Below, piece by piece: positions 16,818 to 26,753 of a stretch of DNA of 64,000 nucleotides. Source of the stretch: Thiohalocapsa sp. (GTDB lineage: Bacteria; Pseudomonadota; Gammaproteobacteria; Chromatiales; Chromatiaceae); contig JAIPFF010000016.1 in NCBI GenBank assembly GCA_021736785.1, positions 25,529 through 89,528 of the forward strand. Reading direction: 5' to 3'. Position numbers and translations under genes: made by a program. Every line of letters starts with the position of its first letter. The stretch's first letter is position 1. Below the pieces are notes generated by a model, which had not been told where the DNA came from, did no database searches, and worked only from the letters and a program-made list of their open reading frames with translations.

Positions 16818-18023
16818 ATGGTCACCGACACGCATGCTGCAGCCAAGATCGAAGAGGGGCAGTTCGCCGCGCAGACGCCGCGTGCCAAACGCCAGGCACC
16901 GCGCATCCTCGCGCAGCTGATCGAGCCGGCGGATGTGCGCCTGGACAGCGACGCGCGCCCTTGGGACATCCGCGTACTTGACGATAGCCTCTACGACCGG
17001 GTGATCCGCGACGGCTCGCTCGGACTCGGCGAAGCCTACATGGACGGGGCGTGGGACAGCGAGCAATTGGACGAGACCTTTACACGCCTGCTGCGTGCCG
17101 ATCTGGACCAGGCACTGCATGGCGTGGCGCGACTGCGCTTCGCGCTGGCCTGGCTGCAGGAGCATCTGCTCAACCGTCAGTCCAAGGCGCGCGCCTTCCG
17201 GGTCGGCGAGCAGCACTACGACATCGGCAACGACGTCTACGAGGCAATGCTCGACCCCGGCATGAGCTACAGCTGCGGCTACTGGGCCGATGCCCGGGAT
17301 CTGGATCAGGCCCAGCAGGCGAAGCTGGCGCTGACCTGCCGCAAGCTGGACTTGACGCCGGGCCAGCGCCTGATCGACATCGGCTGCGGCTGGGGCAGCA
17401 TCAGCCGCTACGCGGCCGAGCACCACGGCGTCGACGTGCTGGGCATCACCGTCTCGCGCGAGCAGCAGCGCCTTGCGCAGCAGCGCTGCGCGGGGCTGCC
17501 GGTGGAAATTCGCCTGTGCGACTATCGGGACTTGGAAGACGGGCATAGCGGCGAGGCAGACCGAATCGTATCCATCGGCATGTTCGAGCATGTCGGCGTC
17601 AAGAATTACGGTGAGTACTTCCGGGTCGCCAGCCGACTGCTGCGCGACGACGGTCTGTTCCTCTTGCATACCATCGGCAACACCCGCACTGTCCCCACAT
17701 CCGACGCCTGGATCGACAAGTACATCTTCCCGAACGGCAAGATACCGTCGGCGCGGGAGATCACCGCCGCCATCGAGCCGTACTTCGTGCTCGAGGACTG
17801 GCACAATTTCGGTCTGGATTACGACCGTACATTGATGGCCTGGTGGCACAATTTCGATCGCGCCTGGCCGATGCTGCGCGGGCGCTACGACGAGCGCTTC
17901 TATCGCATGTGGAAATATTATCTCCACTGCACGGCGGCATTTTTTCGGGCGCGCCAAGGCCAGCTCTGGCAACTCGTACTGAGCAAACGCCCGCGTAACC
18001 GCCCGTACCGGTCGGTGCGCTGA
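16818..18023 (+). CDS. cfa: Cyclopropane-fatty-acyl-phospholipid synthase
   Basis: A 401-residue SAM-dependent enzyme that methylenates unsaturated acyl chains of membrane phospholipids to cyclopropane rings, usually on entry to stationary phase or acid stress. The N-terminal lipid-binding region (YDRVIRDGSLGLGEAYMDGAWD) and QHYDIGNDVYEAMLDPGMSYSCGYW match Cfa strongly. SAM-binding motif I is LIDIGCGWGSISRYAA, followed by GITVSREQ and SIGMFEHVGVKNY. The late FGLDYDRTLMAWWHNF is also characteristic. ATG 16818 was chosen because GGAGGA lies seven bases upstream; the frame is open from 16746. hslO follows after 35 bp on the same strand. Confidence 0.95.
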   Translation: MVTDTHAAAKIEEGQFAAQTPRAKRQAPRILAQLIEPADVRLDSDARPWDIRVLDDSLYDRVIRDGSLGLGEAYMDGAWDSEQLDETFTRLLRADLDQALHGVARLRFALAWLQEHLLNRQSKARAFRVGEQHYDIGNDVYEAMLDPGMSYSCGYWADARDLDQAQQAKLALTCRKLDLTPGQRLIDIGCGWGSISRYAAEHHGVDVLGITVSREQQRLAQQRCAGLPVEIRLCDYRDLEDGHSGEADRIVSIGMFEHVGVKNYGEYFRVASRLLRDDGLFLLHTIGNTRTVPTSDAWIDKYIFPNGKIPSAREITAAIEPYFVLEDWHNFGLDYDRTLMAWWHNFDRAWPMLRGRYDERFYRMWKYYLHCTAAFFRARQGQLWQLVLSKRPRNRPYRSVR

Positions 18024-18058
18024 CACCCGTCCCCATCCCTTGACGACGACGCCTCACG

Positions 18059-18934
18059 ATGACTGATCAGCCCGACCGCCTGCACCGCTTCGTTTTCGAG
18101 CAGTTCGGCGTGCGCGGAGAATTGCTGCAGATGGACGCATCCTTCCGCGCCATCCTCGAGCGCCACGCCTATCCCGGACCGGTGCAGCGCCCCCTGGGCG
18201 AGGCACTGGCCGCCGCCCTGTTGCTGACGGCGACGCTGAAGTTCGAGGGCTCTTTGATCCTGCAAGCCCAAGGCGACGGCCCGATCCGGACGCTGGTGGC
18301 GCAGGCCACCAACAACCGCACCGTGCGCGGGCTCGCGCGCTGGGAGGGCGAGGTCCCCCACGGCGATCTGGCGAGCCAGTTCGGCCCCGGACGGCTGGTG
18401 CTGACCCTCGACCCGAGCCGTGGCGAGCGCTACCAGGGCATCGTACCGCTGGAAGGCGGCGGGCTCGGCGAGGCCATCGAAACCTACTTCGGCCACTCGG
18501 AACAGTTGCCGACCCGCCTCTGGCTGGCGGTCGGCGGCGGGCGCGCCGCGGGCCTGATGCTGCAGCGGATTCCGGGGGACAGCCCGGATGACGACGGATG
18601 GAACCGCACCACGATGCTTGCCGACACGGTCGAAGAGCCGGAACTGCTCGAGCTGCCCGCGCGTGACCTGCTGTACCGGCTCTTCCACGAGGAAGACGTC
18701 CGGCTGTTCGAGCCCGAGCCCGTTGCCTTTCGCTGCGACTGCTCGCGCGGGCGGATCGCCGAGACGCTGCGCGCCATCGGTCGCGACGAGGTGGACGACA
18801 TCATCCATGAACAAGGCAGCGTCGACGTGACCTGCGAATTCTGCAACCGCGACTATTCGTTCGATGCCATCGACGCGCGCGAGCTGTTCTCGGACACCGT
18901 CGTGCCGGCGCAGGGCAGTCAACTGCAGCACTGA
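18059..18934 (+). CDS. hslO: Redox-regulated chaperone Hsp33
   Basis: A 291-residue Hsp33. It holds unfolding proteins during oxidative stress and is switched on when its C-terminal zinc centre is oxidised. The C-terminal CDC (FRCDCSRGR) and CEFC (VTCEFCNRDY) cysteines form that zinc site. The N-terminal folding domain shows ALAAALLLTATLKFEGSLILQ and RTLVAQ, as expected. The start is ATG 18059, close to the E. coli length (292). It lies 35 bp downstream of cfa, and both genes relate to stress survival. Confidence 0.95.
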   Translation: MTDQPDRLHRFVFEQFGVRGELLQMDASFRAILERHAYPGPVQRPLGEALAAALLLTATLKFEGSLILQAQGDGPIRTLVAQATNNRTVRGLARWEGEVPHGDLASQFGPGRLVLTLDPSRGERYQGIVPLEGGGLGEAIETYFGHSEQLPTRLWLAVGGGRAAGLMLQRIPGDSPDDDGWNRTTMLADTVEEPELLELPARDLLYRLFHEEDVRLFEPEPVAFRCDCSRGRIAETLRAIGRDEVDDIIHEQGSVDVTCEFCNRDYSFDAIDARELFSDTVVPAQGSQLQH

Positions 18935-19080
18935 GTGTCCCGACGCCCGAGCACCGGCACAGCATCGCACGGCACGAGGCGTGGCCGACCCTCGGCGACA
19001 GGGAATGCGCGGCGCGGGATGCCCCCGAAGACGGCGTCTGCGCTAACATGGGCTTTTCCGATCTCGAAGCGCCGATACCC

Positions 19081-20027
<947 letters not shown>

Positions 20028-20056
20028 CTGCGGCCGGGCCGCCGGAGGGCGACGGA

Positions 20057-20767
20057 TTGGATCAGCTGGCGCTCGCTCTGAAGCTGCCCGAGCCGTGCGG
20101 CTTCCAGTCGTTCGTCGCCGACGGCAACGGCGAGACGCGCGTCGCCGTCGAGCGCTGGGCCGAAGGCGACGGCGAACGATATGTCTATATCCACGGCGCC
20201 GCCGGCACGGGGAAGACCCACCTGCTTCAGGCCGCCTGCGGGCGCTCGGCCGAGCGCGGCGGCGCGGTCGCATACTTGCCGCTTGGCGCACCCGGCATCA
20301 CCCCCGATATCCTGGAGCGGCTCGAGCAGCGCGACGCGGTGGCCGTGGACGCGGTGGAGCACATCGCGGCCGATACGGTTTGGGAAGAAGCACTATTCGC
20401 CTTCTACAACCGGCTGCAGGAGGCAGGTACCCGGCTTTTGGTCGCAGGCCGCACGCCGCCCAAGTCGCTCGGCTTGCGCCTTGCCGATCTCGCCTCCCGC
20501 CTCAGCGCCGGCGCCGCCTATGCGCTGCTGCCGCTCGACGATGCGGGGGCGGCCAAATTGTTGACCGCGGCCGCGAGGCAGCGCGGCCTGAAGCTGGACG
20601 ACGCGGCGATCGCCTACATCCTCAGCCGCTGCCCGCGGGAGCCGGCGTCGCTGCTGAAACTGGTCGAGCAGATAGACCGCCGATCGCTGCAGCATCGGCG
20701 AGCCGTGACCGTTCGCTTCATCGGCGAGCTGCTGAGCGAGCGCGAGCAGCGCGAGGCCGGAGCATGA
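20057..20767 (+). CDS. hda: DnaA regulatory inactivator Hda
   Basis: A 236-residue AAA+ protein that, with the DNA clamp, stimulates hydrolysis of ATP bound to DnaA and so prevents re-initiation of replication. Right at the N-terminus is QLALAL, resembling the clamp-binding motif (E. coli QLSLPL). Walker A is GAAGTGKTHLLQA. Walker B is degenerate (VAVDAVEHI). The arginine-finger region and the FYNRLQEAG and SRLSAGAAYALLPL segments match Hda. I chose TTG 20057 because GGAGG lies nine bases upstream and it places the clamp motif at the N-terminus; the open frame begins at 19973, inside wrbA. Confidence 0.9.
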   Translation: MDQLALALKLPEPCGFQSFVADGNGETRVAVERWAEGDGERYVYIHGAAGTGKTHLLQAACGRSAERGGAVAYLPLGAPGITPDILERLEQRDAVAVDAVEHIAADTVWEEALFAFYNRLQEAGTRLLVAGRTPPKSLGLRLADLASRLSAGAAYALLPLDDAGAAKLLTAAARQRGLKLDDAAIAYILSRCPREPASLLKLVEQIDRRSLQHRRAVTVRFIGELLSEREQREAGA

Positions 20768-21130
20768 CGGCCCCCGCGGGCGGACCGGCACCCGCACGAG
20801 CCGATTCCGAGGAGTCTGCGCCTCGGCGCGGACGTCTTCGCTGCGCCGGCGCCCGCGCCCGCACGAGCCACTCCGCGGTGCGTCGACGCGCGGGCAGCGC
20901 ATCCGGGGCCATTGCCGCTATTATGTGCGCACCGAGGGACAGACTGATTTCTTGACCACCCCGGCCAGAAATCAGACGGAACCCGAAAACGCGGTTTCCC
21001 GGCGCTCTCATCCGCAAGTATTCGGGCGCTTCAAAATGGCGGGGCGTCCGGCCCCGCACGGGGCGCGCTGAATCGCTCAGCGCTTCCTTGGGCCGATATC
21101 GACGCCGCACGCCGGCAAACGGGACGCACC
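20768..21130. other. Intergenic region containing dispersed repeat copy
   Basis: This 363 bp gap between hda and trpG has no convincing gene. The small frame starting at ATG 20764 is Ala/Arg rich, lacks family features and runs into the repeat. The main content is the first copy of a dispersed repeat (20952-21090). No clear promoter for trpG is visible, but it should lie in the last ~100 bp. Confidence 0.6.
20952..21090 (+). repeat. Dispersed intergenic repeat, copy A
   Basis: About 139 bp that align, in opposite orientation, with 47067-47207. Shared blocks include CCCGGCCA, ACGGA-CCCGAAAAC-CGG, ATGGCGGG, CCGCCCCGC-CGGG-like segments and the terminal GCTCAGCGCTTCC. The middle, between about 21000 and 21030, has diverged. 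It is non-coding and has GC-rich inverted segments (GTCCGGCCCCGC-ACGGGGCGCGC). Confidence 0.75.
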
Positions 21131-21712
21131 ATGGTCTTGATGATCGACAACTACGACTCCTTCACCTACAACCTGGTGCAGTACCTGGGCGAGCTCGGGG
21201 CCGAGGTCCGGGTGGTACGCAACGACGAGCTCGGCGTCGACGAGGCCTTGGCCCTAGAGCCCGAGCGGATCGTAGTCTCTCCCGGACCCTGCACGCCGAA
21301 CGAGGCCGGCATCTCGGTTGCTCTGATCCGCGCCGCCGCCGGCCGCGTGCCGATTCTGGGCGTCTGCCTCGGACACCAGTCCATCGGCCAGGCCTTCGGC
21401 GGTCGCGTCGTCAAAGCGCGCGCGGTGATGCACGGCAAGACATCGCCGATCCACCACAGCGGCGTCGGCGTCTTCGCCGGACTGGCGCAACCGTTCGAGG
21501 CGACGCGTTATCATTCGTTGGTCATCGATACCGATAGCCTGCCGGACAGCTTCGAAGTAACCGCGTGGACGGTGGACGAGACCGGCGCCCGCGACGAGAT
21601 CATGGGCGTGCGTCACCGCGAGCTGCCGGTGCAGGGCGTGCAATTCCATCCGGAATCGATCCTGACGCGGCACGGCCACGACCTGCTGCGTAATTTCCTC
21701 GAACAACGCTGA
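21131..21712 (+). CDS. trpG: Anthranilate synthase component II (glutamine amidotransferase)
   Basis: A 193-residue class I glutamine amidotransferase that supplies ammonia to TrpE for anthranilate synthesis; it may also serve p-aminobenzoate synthesis as PabA. The fold starts [20 protein letters not shown]. The nucleophile Cys79 is in [15 protein letters not shown], and His173 and Glu175 lie in [17 protein letters not shown] is also conserved. It opens a trpG-trpD-trpC run; trpE is not in the window, as in many gammaproteobacteria where it lies apart. The spacing to trpD is 167 bp. Confidence 0.95.
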   Translation: MVLMIDNYDSFTYNLVQYLGELGAEVRVVRNDELGVDEALALEPERIVVSPGPCTPNEAGISVALIRAAAGRVPILGVCLGHQSIGQAFGGRVVKARAVMHGKTSPIHHSGVGVFAGLAQPFEATRYHSLVIDTDSLPDSFEVTAWTVDETGARDEIMGVRHRELPVQGVQFHPESILTRHGHDLLRNFLEQR

Positions 21713-21879
21713 CCTCGATGCGCCTCGGCGCGAGCGGTGCGGCGATGTCCGCCGCCGACGCGTACCGCGGCGGCATCCATTCGGGTCGGACCCGATCGGG
21801 ACCGAAGGCTGCCGCGTCAGACATCGGCGCCCTCGCGTCCGGGCAAACAATGCAAACATTGCGAAGGGGGCACGCAAGC

Positions 21880-22899
21880 GTGGACATCAAGCAAGCGATC
21901 ACGCATGTCGTCGAGCGCCGCGACCTCGACGGCGACGCCATGACCGAAGTCATGCAGACCATCATGAGCGGGGGCGCGACAACGGCGCAAATCGCAGGCT
22001 TCCTGGTGGCACTGCGCATGAAGGGAGAAACAGTCACCGAGATCACCGCCGCGGCGGCGGTCATGCGCGGACTCGCCAACGGCGTCGATCTGTCGGATCT
22101 GCCCAATGCGGTCGACATCGTCGGCACCGGCGGAGACGGGGCCGGCACGTTCAACATTTCCACCGCCAGCATGTTCGTCGCGGCCGCTGCCGGCTGCCAC
22201 GTGGCCAAACACGGCAACCGCTCCGTGTCCTCGAAATCCGGCAGCGCGGACGTCCTCGAAGCCCTCGGCCTGCGCTTGGATCTGACCCGCGAGCAAGTCG
22301 CCCGGTGCGTGCGCGAGGTCGGCGTCGGCTTCATGTTCGCGCCGGCCCACCACGGCGCGATGAAGCATGCTGTCGGCGCGCGCAAAGAGCTCGGCGTGCG
22401 CACTGTCTTCAACGTGCTTGGCCCGCTGACCAACCCGGCCGGCGTCACCAACCAAGTCCTCGGTGTCTTCGCCGAGCACTTGCTCGAGCCGCTGGCGGAG
22501 GTGCTGCAGCGGCTCGGCGCCCGTCATGTGCTGGTGGTCCATTCCCGCGACGGGTTGGACGAAATCAGCATCGGTGCCCGCACCGATGTGGCCGAGCTGA
22601 TCCAAGGCAAGATCATGCGCTACAGCATCGAGCCAGAGGACTTCGGACTGCACCGGGCCGATCTCGATGCGGTACGCGTCGACAGCGTGGAGGCGTCCCG
22701 GGCGATGCTCGCCGATGTGCTCGACGGCGCCGCCGGCCCGGCGCGCGACATCGTCGTGCTGAACGCGGGCGCGGCGATTTACGCCGCCGGTATGGCAAGC
22801 TCGCTCGGCGACGGCATCGAACTGGCCGCCAAGGCGGTCACCGACGGCTCCGCCCGCGCCAAGCTCGACGCTTTGCTGGCTCTGAGCAATGATTTCTGA
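21880..22899 (+). CDS. trpD: Anthranilate phosphoribosyltransferase
   Basis: A 339-residue enzyme that joins anthranilate to PRPP in tryptophan synthesis. Glycine-rich PRPP site [17 protein letters not shown], then [37 protein letters not shown] and [12 protein letters not shown] are all family hallmarks. I chose GTG 21880 because GGGGG lies about nine bases before it and the protein then starts MDIKQAI like homologues; the frame itself begins at 21718 with atypical sequence. The end overlaps or nearly abuts trpC, indicating coupling. Confidence 0.95.
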   Translation: MDIKQAITHVVERRDLDGDAMTEVMQTIMSGGATTAQIAGFLVALRMKGETVTEITAAAAVMRGLANGVDLSDLPNAVDIVGTGGDGAGTFNISTASMFVAAAAGCHVAKHGNRSVSSKSGSADVLEALGLRLDLTREQVARCVREVGVGFMFAPAHHGAMKHAVGARKELGVRTVFNVLGPLTNPAGVTNQVLGVFAEHLLEPLAEVLQRLGARHVLVVHSRDGLDEISIGARTDVAELIQGKIMRYSIEPEDFGLHRADLDAVRVDSVEASRAMLADVLDGAAGPARDIVVLNAGAAIYAAGMASSLGDGIELAAKAVTDGSARAKLDALLALSNDF

Positions 22900-22909
22900 G
22901 AGCGCGCCG

Positions 22910-23728
22910 ATGAGCGAAACCCCCGACATTCTCAAGCGCATCGTCGAGCGCAAGATCGAGGAGCTCACCGAGCGCGCCGCCCGGCTGCCGCTGCGAGAGC
23001 TCACGGCCCGCCTGGAAGGCGCGCCGGCGACGCGCGGATTCACCGACGCCATGCAGGCGAAGATCGACCAGGGGCTTCCCGCGGTCATCGCGGAAATCAA
23101 AAAGGCCAGTCCGAGCAAAGGACTGTTGCGGGACGACTTTCGACCGGCCGAGATCGCCCGTTCCTACGCGGCGGGCGGAGCCGCCTGCCTGTCGGTGCTG
23201 ACCGACGTGGACTTTTTCCAAGGCTCGGATGCCTATCTTGCCGAGGCGCGCGAAGCCTGCGCACTACCGGTCATCCGCAAGGACTTCATCGTCGACCCTT
23301 ATCAGGTCTACGAAGCGCGGGCCATCGGCGCCGACTGCATTTTGCTGATCGCCGCCTGCCTGTCGGACACCCAACTGGGGGATCTGAGCGGGCTCGCCCA
23401 TCACTTGGACCTGGACGTGCTGGTGGAAGTACACGATGCCGCGGAGCTGGACCGGGCGCTGGCGGTTCCCGGCCGGCTGCTGGGCATCAATAACCGCGAC
23501 TTGAGAAACTTCCAAGTCAGGCTCGAAACGACGCTGAATCTGCTCGATCGCATCCCGCGGGAACGGCTGATCGTCACCGAAAGCGGCATCCATGGCCGCG
23601 AAGACGTCGCGCTGATGCGCGGCAACGGCGTGCACGCGTTTTTGGTCGGCGAGACCTTCATGCGTGCCCAGGATCCGGGGGCAAGACTGGCGGAATTGTT
23701 CGGGGCCGCCGGAGGATCGGCAGCCTGA
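22910..23728 (+). CDS. trpC: Indole-3-glycerol phosphate synthase
   Basis: A 272-residue TIM barrel that converts the Amadori compound CdRP to indole-3-glycerol phosphate. Hallmarks are [11 protein letters not shown] (catalytic Lys), [43 protein letters not shown] and [10 protein letters not shown], followed by VTESGIH. ATG 22910 is preferred, giving [15 protein letters not shown] with GAGAG upstream; an ATG at 22889, overlapping the end of trpD, is the alternative. It is not fused to trpF. This is the last gene of the trp run; crp converges from the right after 141 bp. Confidence 0.95.
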   Translation: MSETPDILKRIVERKIEELTERAARLPLRELTARLEGAPATRGFTDAMQAKIDQGLPAVIAEIKKASPSKGLLRDDFRPAEIARSYAAGGAACLSVLTDVDFFQGSDAYLAEAREACALPVIRKDFIVDPYQVYEARAIGADCILLIAACLSDTQLGDLSGLAHHLDLDVLVEVHDAAELDRALAVPGRLLGINNRDLRNFQVRLETTLNLLDRIPRERLIVTESGIHGREDVALMRGNGVHAFLVGETFMRAQDPGARLAELFGAAGGSAA

Positions 23729-23869
23729 AGCGCCGAGAGATCAGCCGGCGCCGGGCCCGCCGTCGAGCGTGAAGGATGAATCGATAATCGGCATCAAAAA
23801 CCCGACGAGAAGAGCGCCCGCAAGCCCGAGAAGCGGCGGAGAGCTGCGGCCGCGACTGCGGGATCCGGC

Positions 23870-24520
23870 TCAGCGCGTACCGAAAACGACGATCGTCTTG
23901 CCCTTGACGTAGATGTGATTCTGCTCTTCGAGGGCTTTCAGCACCCTCCCCGCCATCTCGCGGGAGCAGCCGACCATGCGGCCGAGATCCTGCCGGGTAA
24001 TTCGGATCTGCATACCGTCGGGGTGCGTCATCGCGTCGGGCTGCCGACAGAGCTCCAGCAGCGTACCGGCGATGCGGCCGGTGACATCGAGGAAGGCGAG
24101 ATCGCCGACTTTTCGGCTGGTTTGCTGCAGGCGCAGGGACAATTGCGTACCGATGGCGGAGAGAATGCCCTTGGAGTACTCCCGCAGCTCGCGATCGAGC
24201 AGTTGCTCGAGGCGCTTGTAGCTGATTTCGGCCACTTTGCACTTGGTCCGGGTGCGCACGATGACGCTGCGCGTCTTTTGCGGCAGGAACAGGCCCATCT
24301 CGCCGATGAACTCACCCTTATTGATGTAGGTGAGCGTCAGCTCGCGCTGGTCCTCGTCCTCGATGAGCGCGGAGACCGAGCCTTCGACCAAGTAGTACAG
24401 CGTCTCGGCCGGCTCGCCGGCACGAATGAAATCGACGCGCTTGTCGTACTGTTTGGTGTGGCAGTAGCTGAGAAATGGCGCAAGCCATTCCGGCTCGGGC
24501 TTCGGAGCGAAGGTTTGCAT
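23870..24520 (-). CDS. crp: cAMP receptor protein, Crp/Vfr
   Basis: A 216-residue global regulator: N-terminal cyclic-nucleotide-binding domain and C-terminal helix-turn-helix. The cAMP pocket shows [10 protein letters not shown] and a [18 protein letters not shown] segment. The hinge and HTH regions, [15 protein letters not shown] and [27 protein letters not shown], are nearly identical to Pseudomonas Vfr, as is the end [11 protein letters not shown]. It should bind TGTGA-N6-TCACA sites. The start is ATG 24520; a GTG at 24532 is possible and neither has a strong ribosome binding site. It diverges from the OsmC gene across about 140 bp, as in E. coli crp-yhfA. Confidence 0.95.
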   Translation of the reverse strand: MQTFAPKPEPEWLAPFLSYCHTKQYDKRVDFIRAGEPAETLYYLVEGSVSALIEDEDQRELTLTYINKGEFIGEMGLFLPQKTRSVIVRTRTKCKVAEISYKRLEQLLDRELREYSKGILSAIGTQLSLRLQQTSRKVGDLAFLDVTGRIAGTLLELCRQPDAMTHPDGMQIRITRQDLGRMVGCSREMAGRVLKALEEQNHIYVKGKTIVVFGTR

Positions 24521-24661
24521 GGGCGTGCGCACGTGTTTGCGTAGTTACGAGCACATTCTAACAACGTCTTCGTGCTTGTCGATCCGTGATAGCCTCTCAG
24601 CGCTTGCGCAGCGGCCGCGGCGCCCGGCACGGTCCGGATTTCATAGAACGGCGGGAGAAAC

Positions 24662-25078
24662 ATGAAAGCGCGGGTCAAATGGATCGAGGGTACGGCGATG
24701 ATGGCCGAGTCCGGCAGCGGCCACGCCGTGATCATGGACGGCCCGCCGGAATTCGGCGGCCGGAACCTCGGCATGCGGCCGATGGAAATGCTGCTGCTCG
24801 GCATGGGCGGCTGCACGCAGTTCGACGTGATGCTGATTCTCGGGCGCGCGCGCCAGCAGGTCACCGACTGCGTGGTCGAAATCGAGGCCGAGCGGGCCGA
24901 CTCCGACCCGAAAGTCTTCACGCGCATTCATGCCCATTTCATCATCACCGGTCACGATCTGAGTGAAACCCACGTGGCGCGCGCGATCAAGCTCAGCGCC
25001 GAGAAGTACTGCTCGGCGTCGATCATGCTCGGCGCCAGCGCAACCATCACTCACGACTACGAGATCCGCCATGTCTGA
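24662..25078 (+). CDS. yhfA: OsmC-family protein, YhfA type
   Basis: A 138-residue OsmC/Ohr-fold protein. The two redox cysteines are visible: Cys in GMGGCTQFD (about residue 51) and Cys in AEKYCSASIML (about 116), the normal arrangement for thiol-dependent peroxidase-like members. MRPMEMLLLGMGGCT is the family signature. YhfA itself has no proven role. Its place divergent from crp is conserved in gammaproteobacteria, which supports the YhfA assignment. Its last eight bases overlap the start of the DUF885-like gene. Confidence 0.88.
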   Translation: MKARVKWIEGTAMMAESGSGHAVIMDGPPEFGGRNLGMRPMEMLLLGMGGCTQFDVMLILGRARQQVTDCVVEIEAERADSDPKVFTRIHAHFIITGHDLSETHVARAIKLSAEKYCSASIMLGASATITHDYEIRHV

Positions 25079-26702
25079 GGCGGCGGCCTTCGACGCGCTG
25101 GCCCGGGAGTTCTTCTCGGTTTGGTTCCGATTCCACCCGGATGCCGCACTACAGGCAGGCGTCGGCGATTTCGGCAGTCTATTGCCGGCACAGTCCGACG
25201 ACGACCACGCGGCCTTGGCCAGTTGGCTCGAGACCCTGATCGTCGCGCTGGAAGAGCTGAATTACGCGGCCCTCGACGGCGCAAGGCAGATCGACCTGGA
25301 GCTGATGTTCTCGCTGGCCCGGGTCGAGCATCGCGATCTGTTGGAGCACGATTGGCGCCATCGCGACCCGTTGCGCTTCCTGCCGCTCGAGGAGATCCAC
25401 CGGCTGACGCTGCTGCGCCCGCAAGGCATGCGCGATGCGCTGGCCTCGCTGCTGGGTGCCGTGCCGGAGCATCTGCGCCTGGCCATCGCCCAGCTGATGC
25501 CGATGGCGGAGCTGGTGCCGCCGGTACTGGCCGTCGCGGCCGGCGAGCAGGCGGAGCAGGGACGCACCTATCTGCGCGAGCTTGCCCGCAGCCGCTGGCT
25601 GCGCAATCACTGCCACGGCTGCGCGGAGCTGGAAAGCCTGGCCGAGCAGGCGGGCGACGCGCTGGCCGGGTACGCGGCGGCGTTGCGCCGCAGCATCCTG
25701 CCGCGGGCAGCGGGGGCAGCCGGCTGCGGCAGCGCTTACCTGCGCTTCCTGCTGCGCCACCGCCACCTTCTGGACATCGACCCGGAGGCCTGCGCGCCGC
25801 TGCTCGAGGAGCTCGCCGAGCGCTGCGACGCCGAATTGGCGCAGGCGGGAGCGCCGACGCAGTCCGCGCACGCACCGCAGGGGGCTGCGGTCAGGGAGGT
25901 GGTCCGCGACACCTGCCGGTCGATGGCCGAACGGCTGCAGGCGCGGCAGCTGGTCACGCTGCCGCAGGCACGGTTGCGCATCGGGGGCGGGCCGGTCTGC
26001 CCCCTACCGCGAACCGGACGGACAGACTATGTGCTCGACTTGCACAGCGCAGAGGGTCGCCTGTACCTCGCCGACGGAAATGACTGTAGCGCGCACCCGC
26101 ATCCCGTCGACCTGCGCCTGCGCTGCCTGAGCCAAGGCTGGGGCGGCGACCATCTATTCGCGTTTTCGGGCGGTATGCAGGCCCGCTCGGTGTCACGGCG
26201 CCTCGCCGCCGGCGCGACGCTGGCGGACGGCTGGACGCTCTATCTCGACGCACACCTGTTCGCCGACGGTGACCCCGACGAATGGCGCGCCGCGCTGCGC
26301 AGGCGCCGGCATGCGATCAACGCCGCGTCGGCCGACCTGGCGCTGCATAGCGGTATTATCGATGCCCGGGCGGCATCGACCCGGCTGCAGGGCGCGGTAA
26401 CCGAGGCCGGTGCCGGCGACGGGGCAACGAGCGAGCTCGCGCGCCTGGTGCAACACCCCGGCGATGCGCTGGCCGCCGTGCTGGGCTGGCAGTTGCTCGA
26501 GGCGGCGCGCGCACGCTACGAGGCCGGGCCGCCCCCGGCGGCGGTGAGGATTTTTCACGACCGTTTGCTGTCCCAAGGGCCGATTCCGCTGTCGCTCGCA
26601 TTGCGTCAAGTCTACGGCGAGGACTTCTGGGGTCAGGTGCGGCAAACCCTCCCGGAAGCCGCGGCACCGACACACCATCACATCCCTGACGACGGCGCTT
26701 GA
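25071..26702 (+). CDS. Degenerate DUF885-family protein
   Basis: A 543-residue protein that follows the DUF885 layout: N-terminal helical part (FDALAREFFSVWFRFHPDAALQAGVGD), middle helices, and a C-terminal zone that in active members carries an H-E-x-x-P-G-H-H zinc motif and a downstream G-W-A-x-Y-x-E. Here the zinc motif position reads LSQGWGGDHLF and the second reads LADGWTLYLDAHLF, so the zinc ligands appear lost. I infer a non-catalytic member. The start ATG 25071 overlaps the end of yhfA by eight bases, so the pair is likely translationally coupled. It has no signal peptide. Arginine and alanine are frequent, as expected for this GC content. Confidence 0.75.
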   Translation: MSEAAAFDALAREFFSVWFRFHPDAALQAGVGDFGSLLPAQSDDDHAALASWLETLIVALEELNYAALDGARQIDLELMFSLARVEHRDLLEHDWRHRDPLRFLPLEEIHRLTLLRPQGMRDALASLLGAVPEHLRLAIAQLMPMAELVPPVLAVAAGEQAEQGRTYLRELARSRWLRNHCHGCAELESLAEQAGDALAGYAAALRRSILPRAAGAAGCGSAYLRFLLRHRHLLDIDPEACAPLLEELAERCDAELAQAGAPTQSAHAPQGAAVREVVRDTCRSMAERLQARQLVTLPQARLRIGGGPVCPLPRTGRTDYVLDLHSAEGRLYLADGNDCSAHPHPVDLRLRCLSQGWGGDHLFAFSGGMQARSVSRRLAAGATLADGWTLYLDAHLFADGDPDEWRAALRRRRHAINAASADLALHSGIIDARAASTRLQGAVTEAGAGDGATSELARLVQHPGDALAAVLGWQLLEAARARYEAGPPPAAVRIFHDRLLSQGPIPLSLALRQVYGEDFWGQVRQTLPEAAAPTHHHIPDDGA

Positions 26703-26730
26703 AACCGCGCCTCTGTCGTCGTAGTTTGCG

Positions 26731-26747
26731 CCCCCTCTTATCGGGGG
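26731..26747 (+). promoter_or_regulatory. Hairpin over the speD ribosome binding site
   Basis: CCCCC-TCTTATC-GGGGG, ending six bases before the speD ATG. The GGGGG arm is the only purine-rich sequence able to act as ribosome binding site, so the hairpin would hide it. Whether it responds to polyamines is unknown. Confidence 0.5.
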
Positions 26748-26753
26748 TCAGTC

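Noticed and set aside
20718..21110. 130-residue frame across repeat copy A
   Set aside because: Composed of Arg/Ala/Gly, it overlaps hda and the repeat, and the counterpart in copy B is not open.
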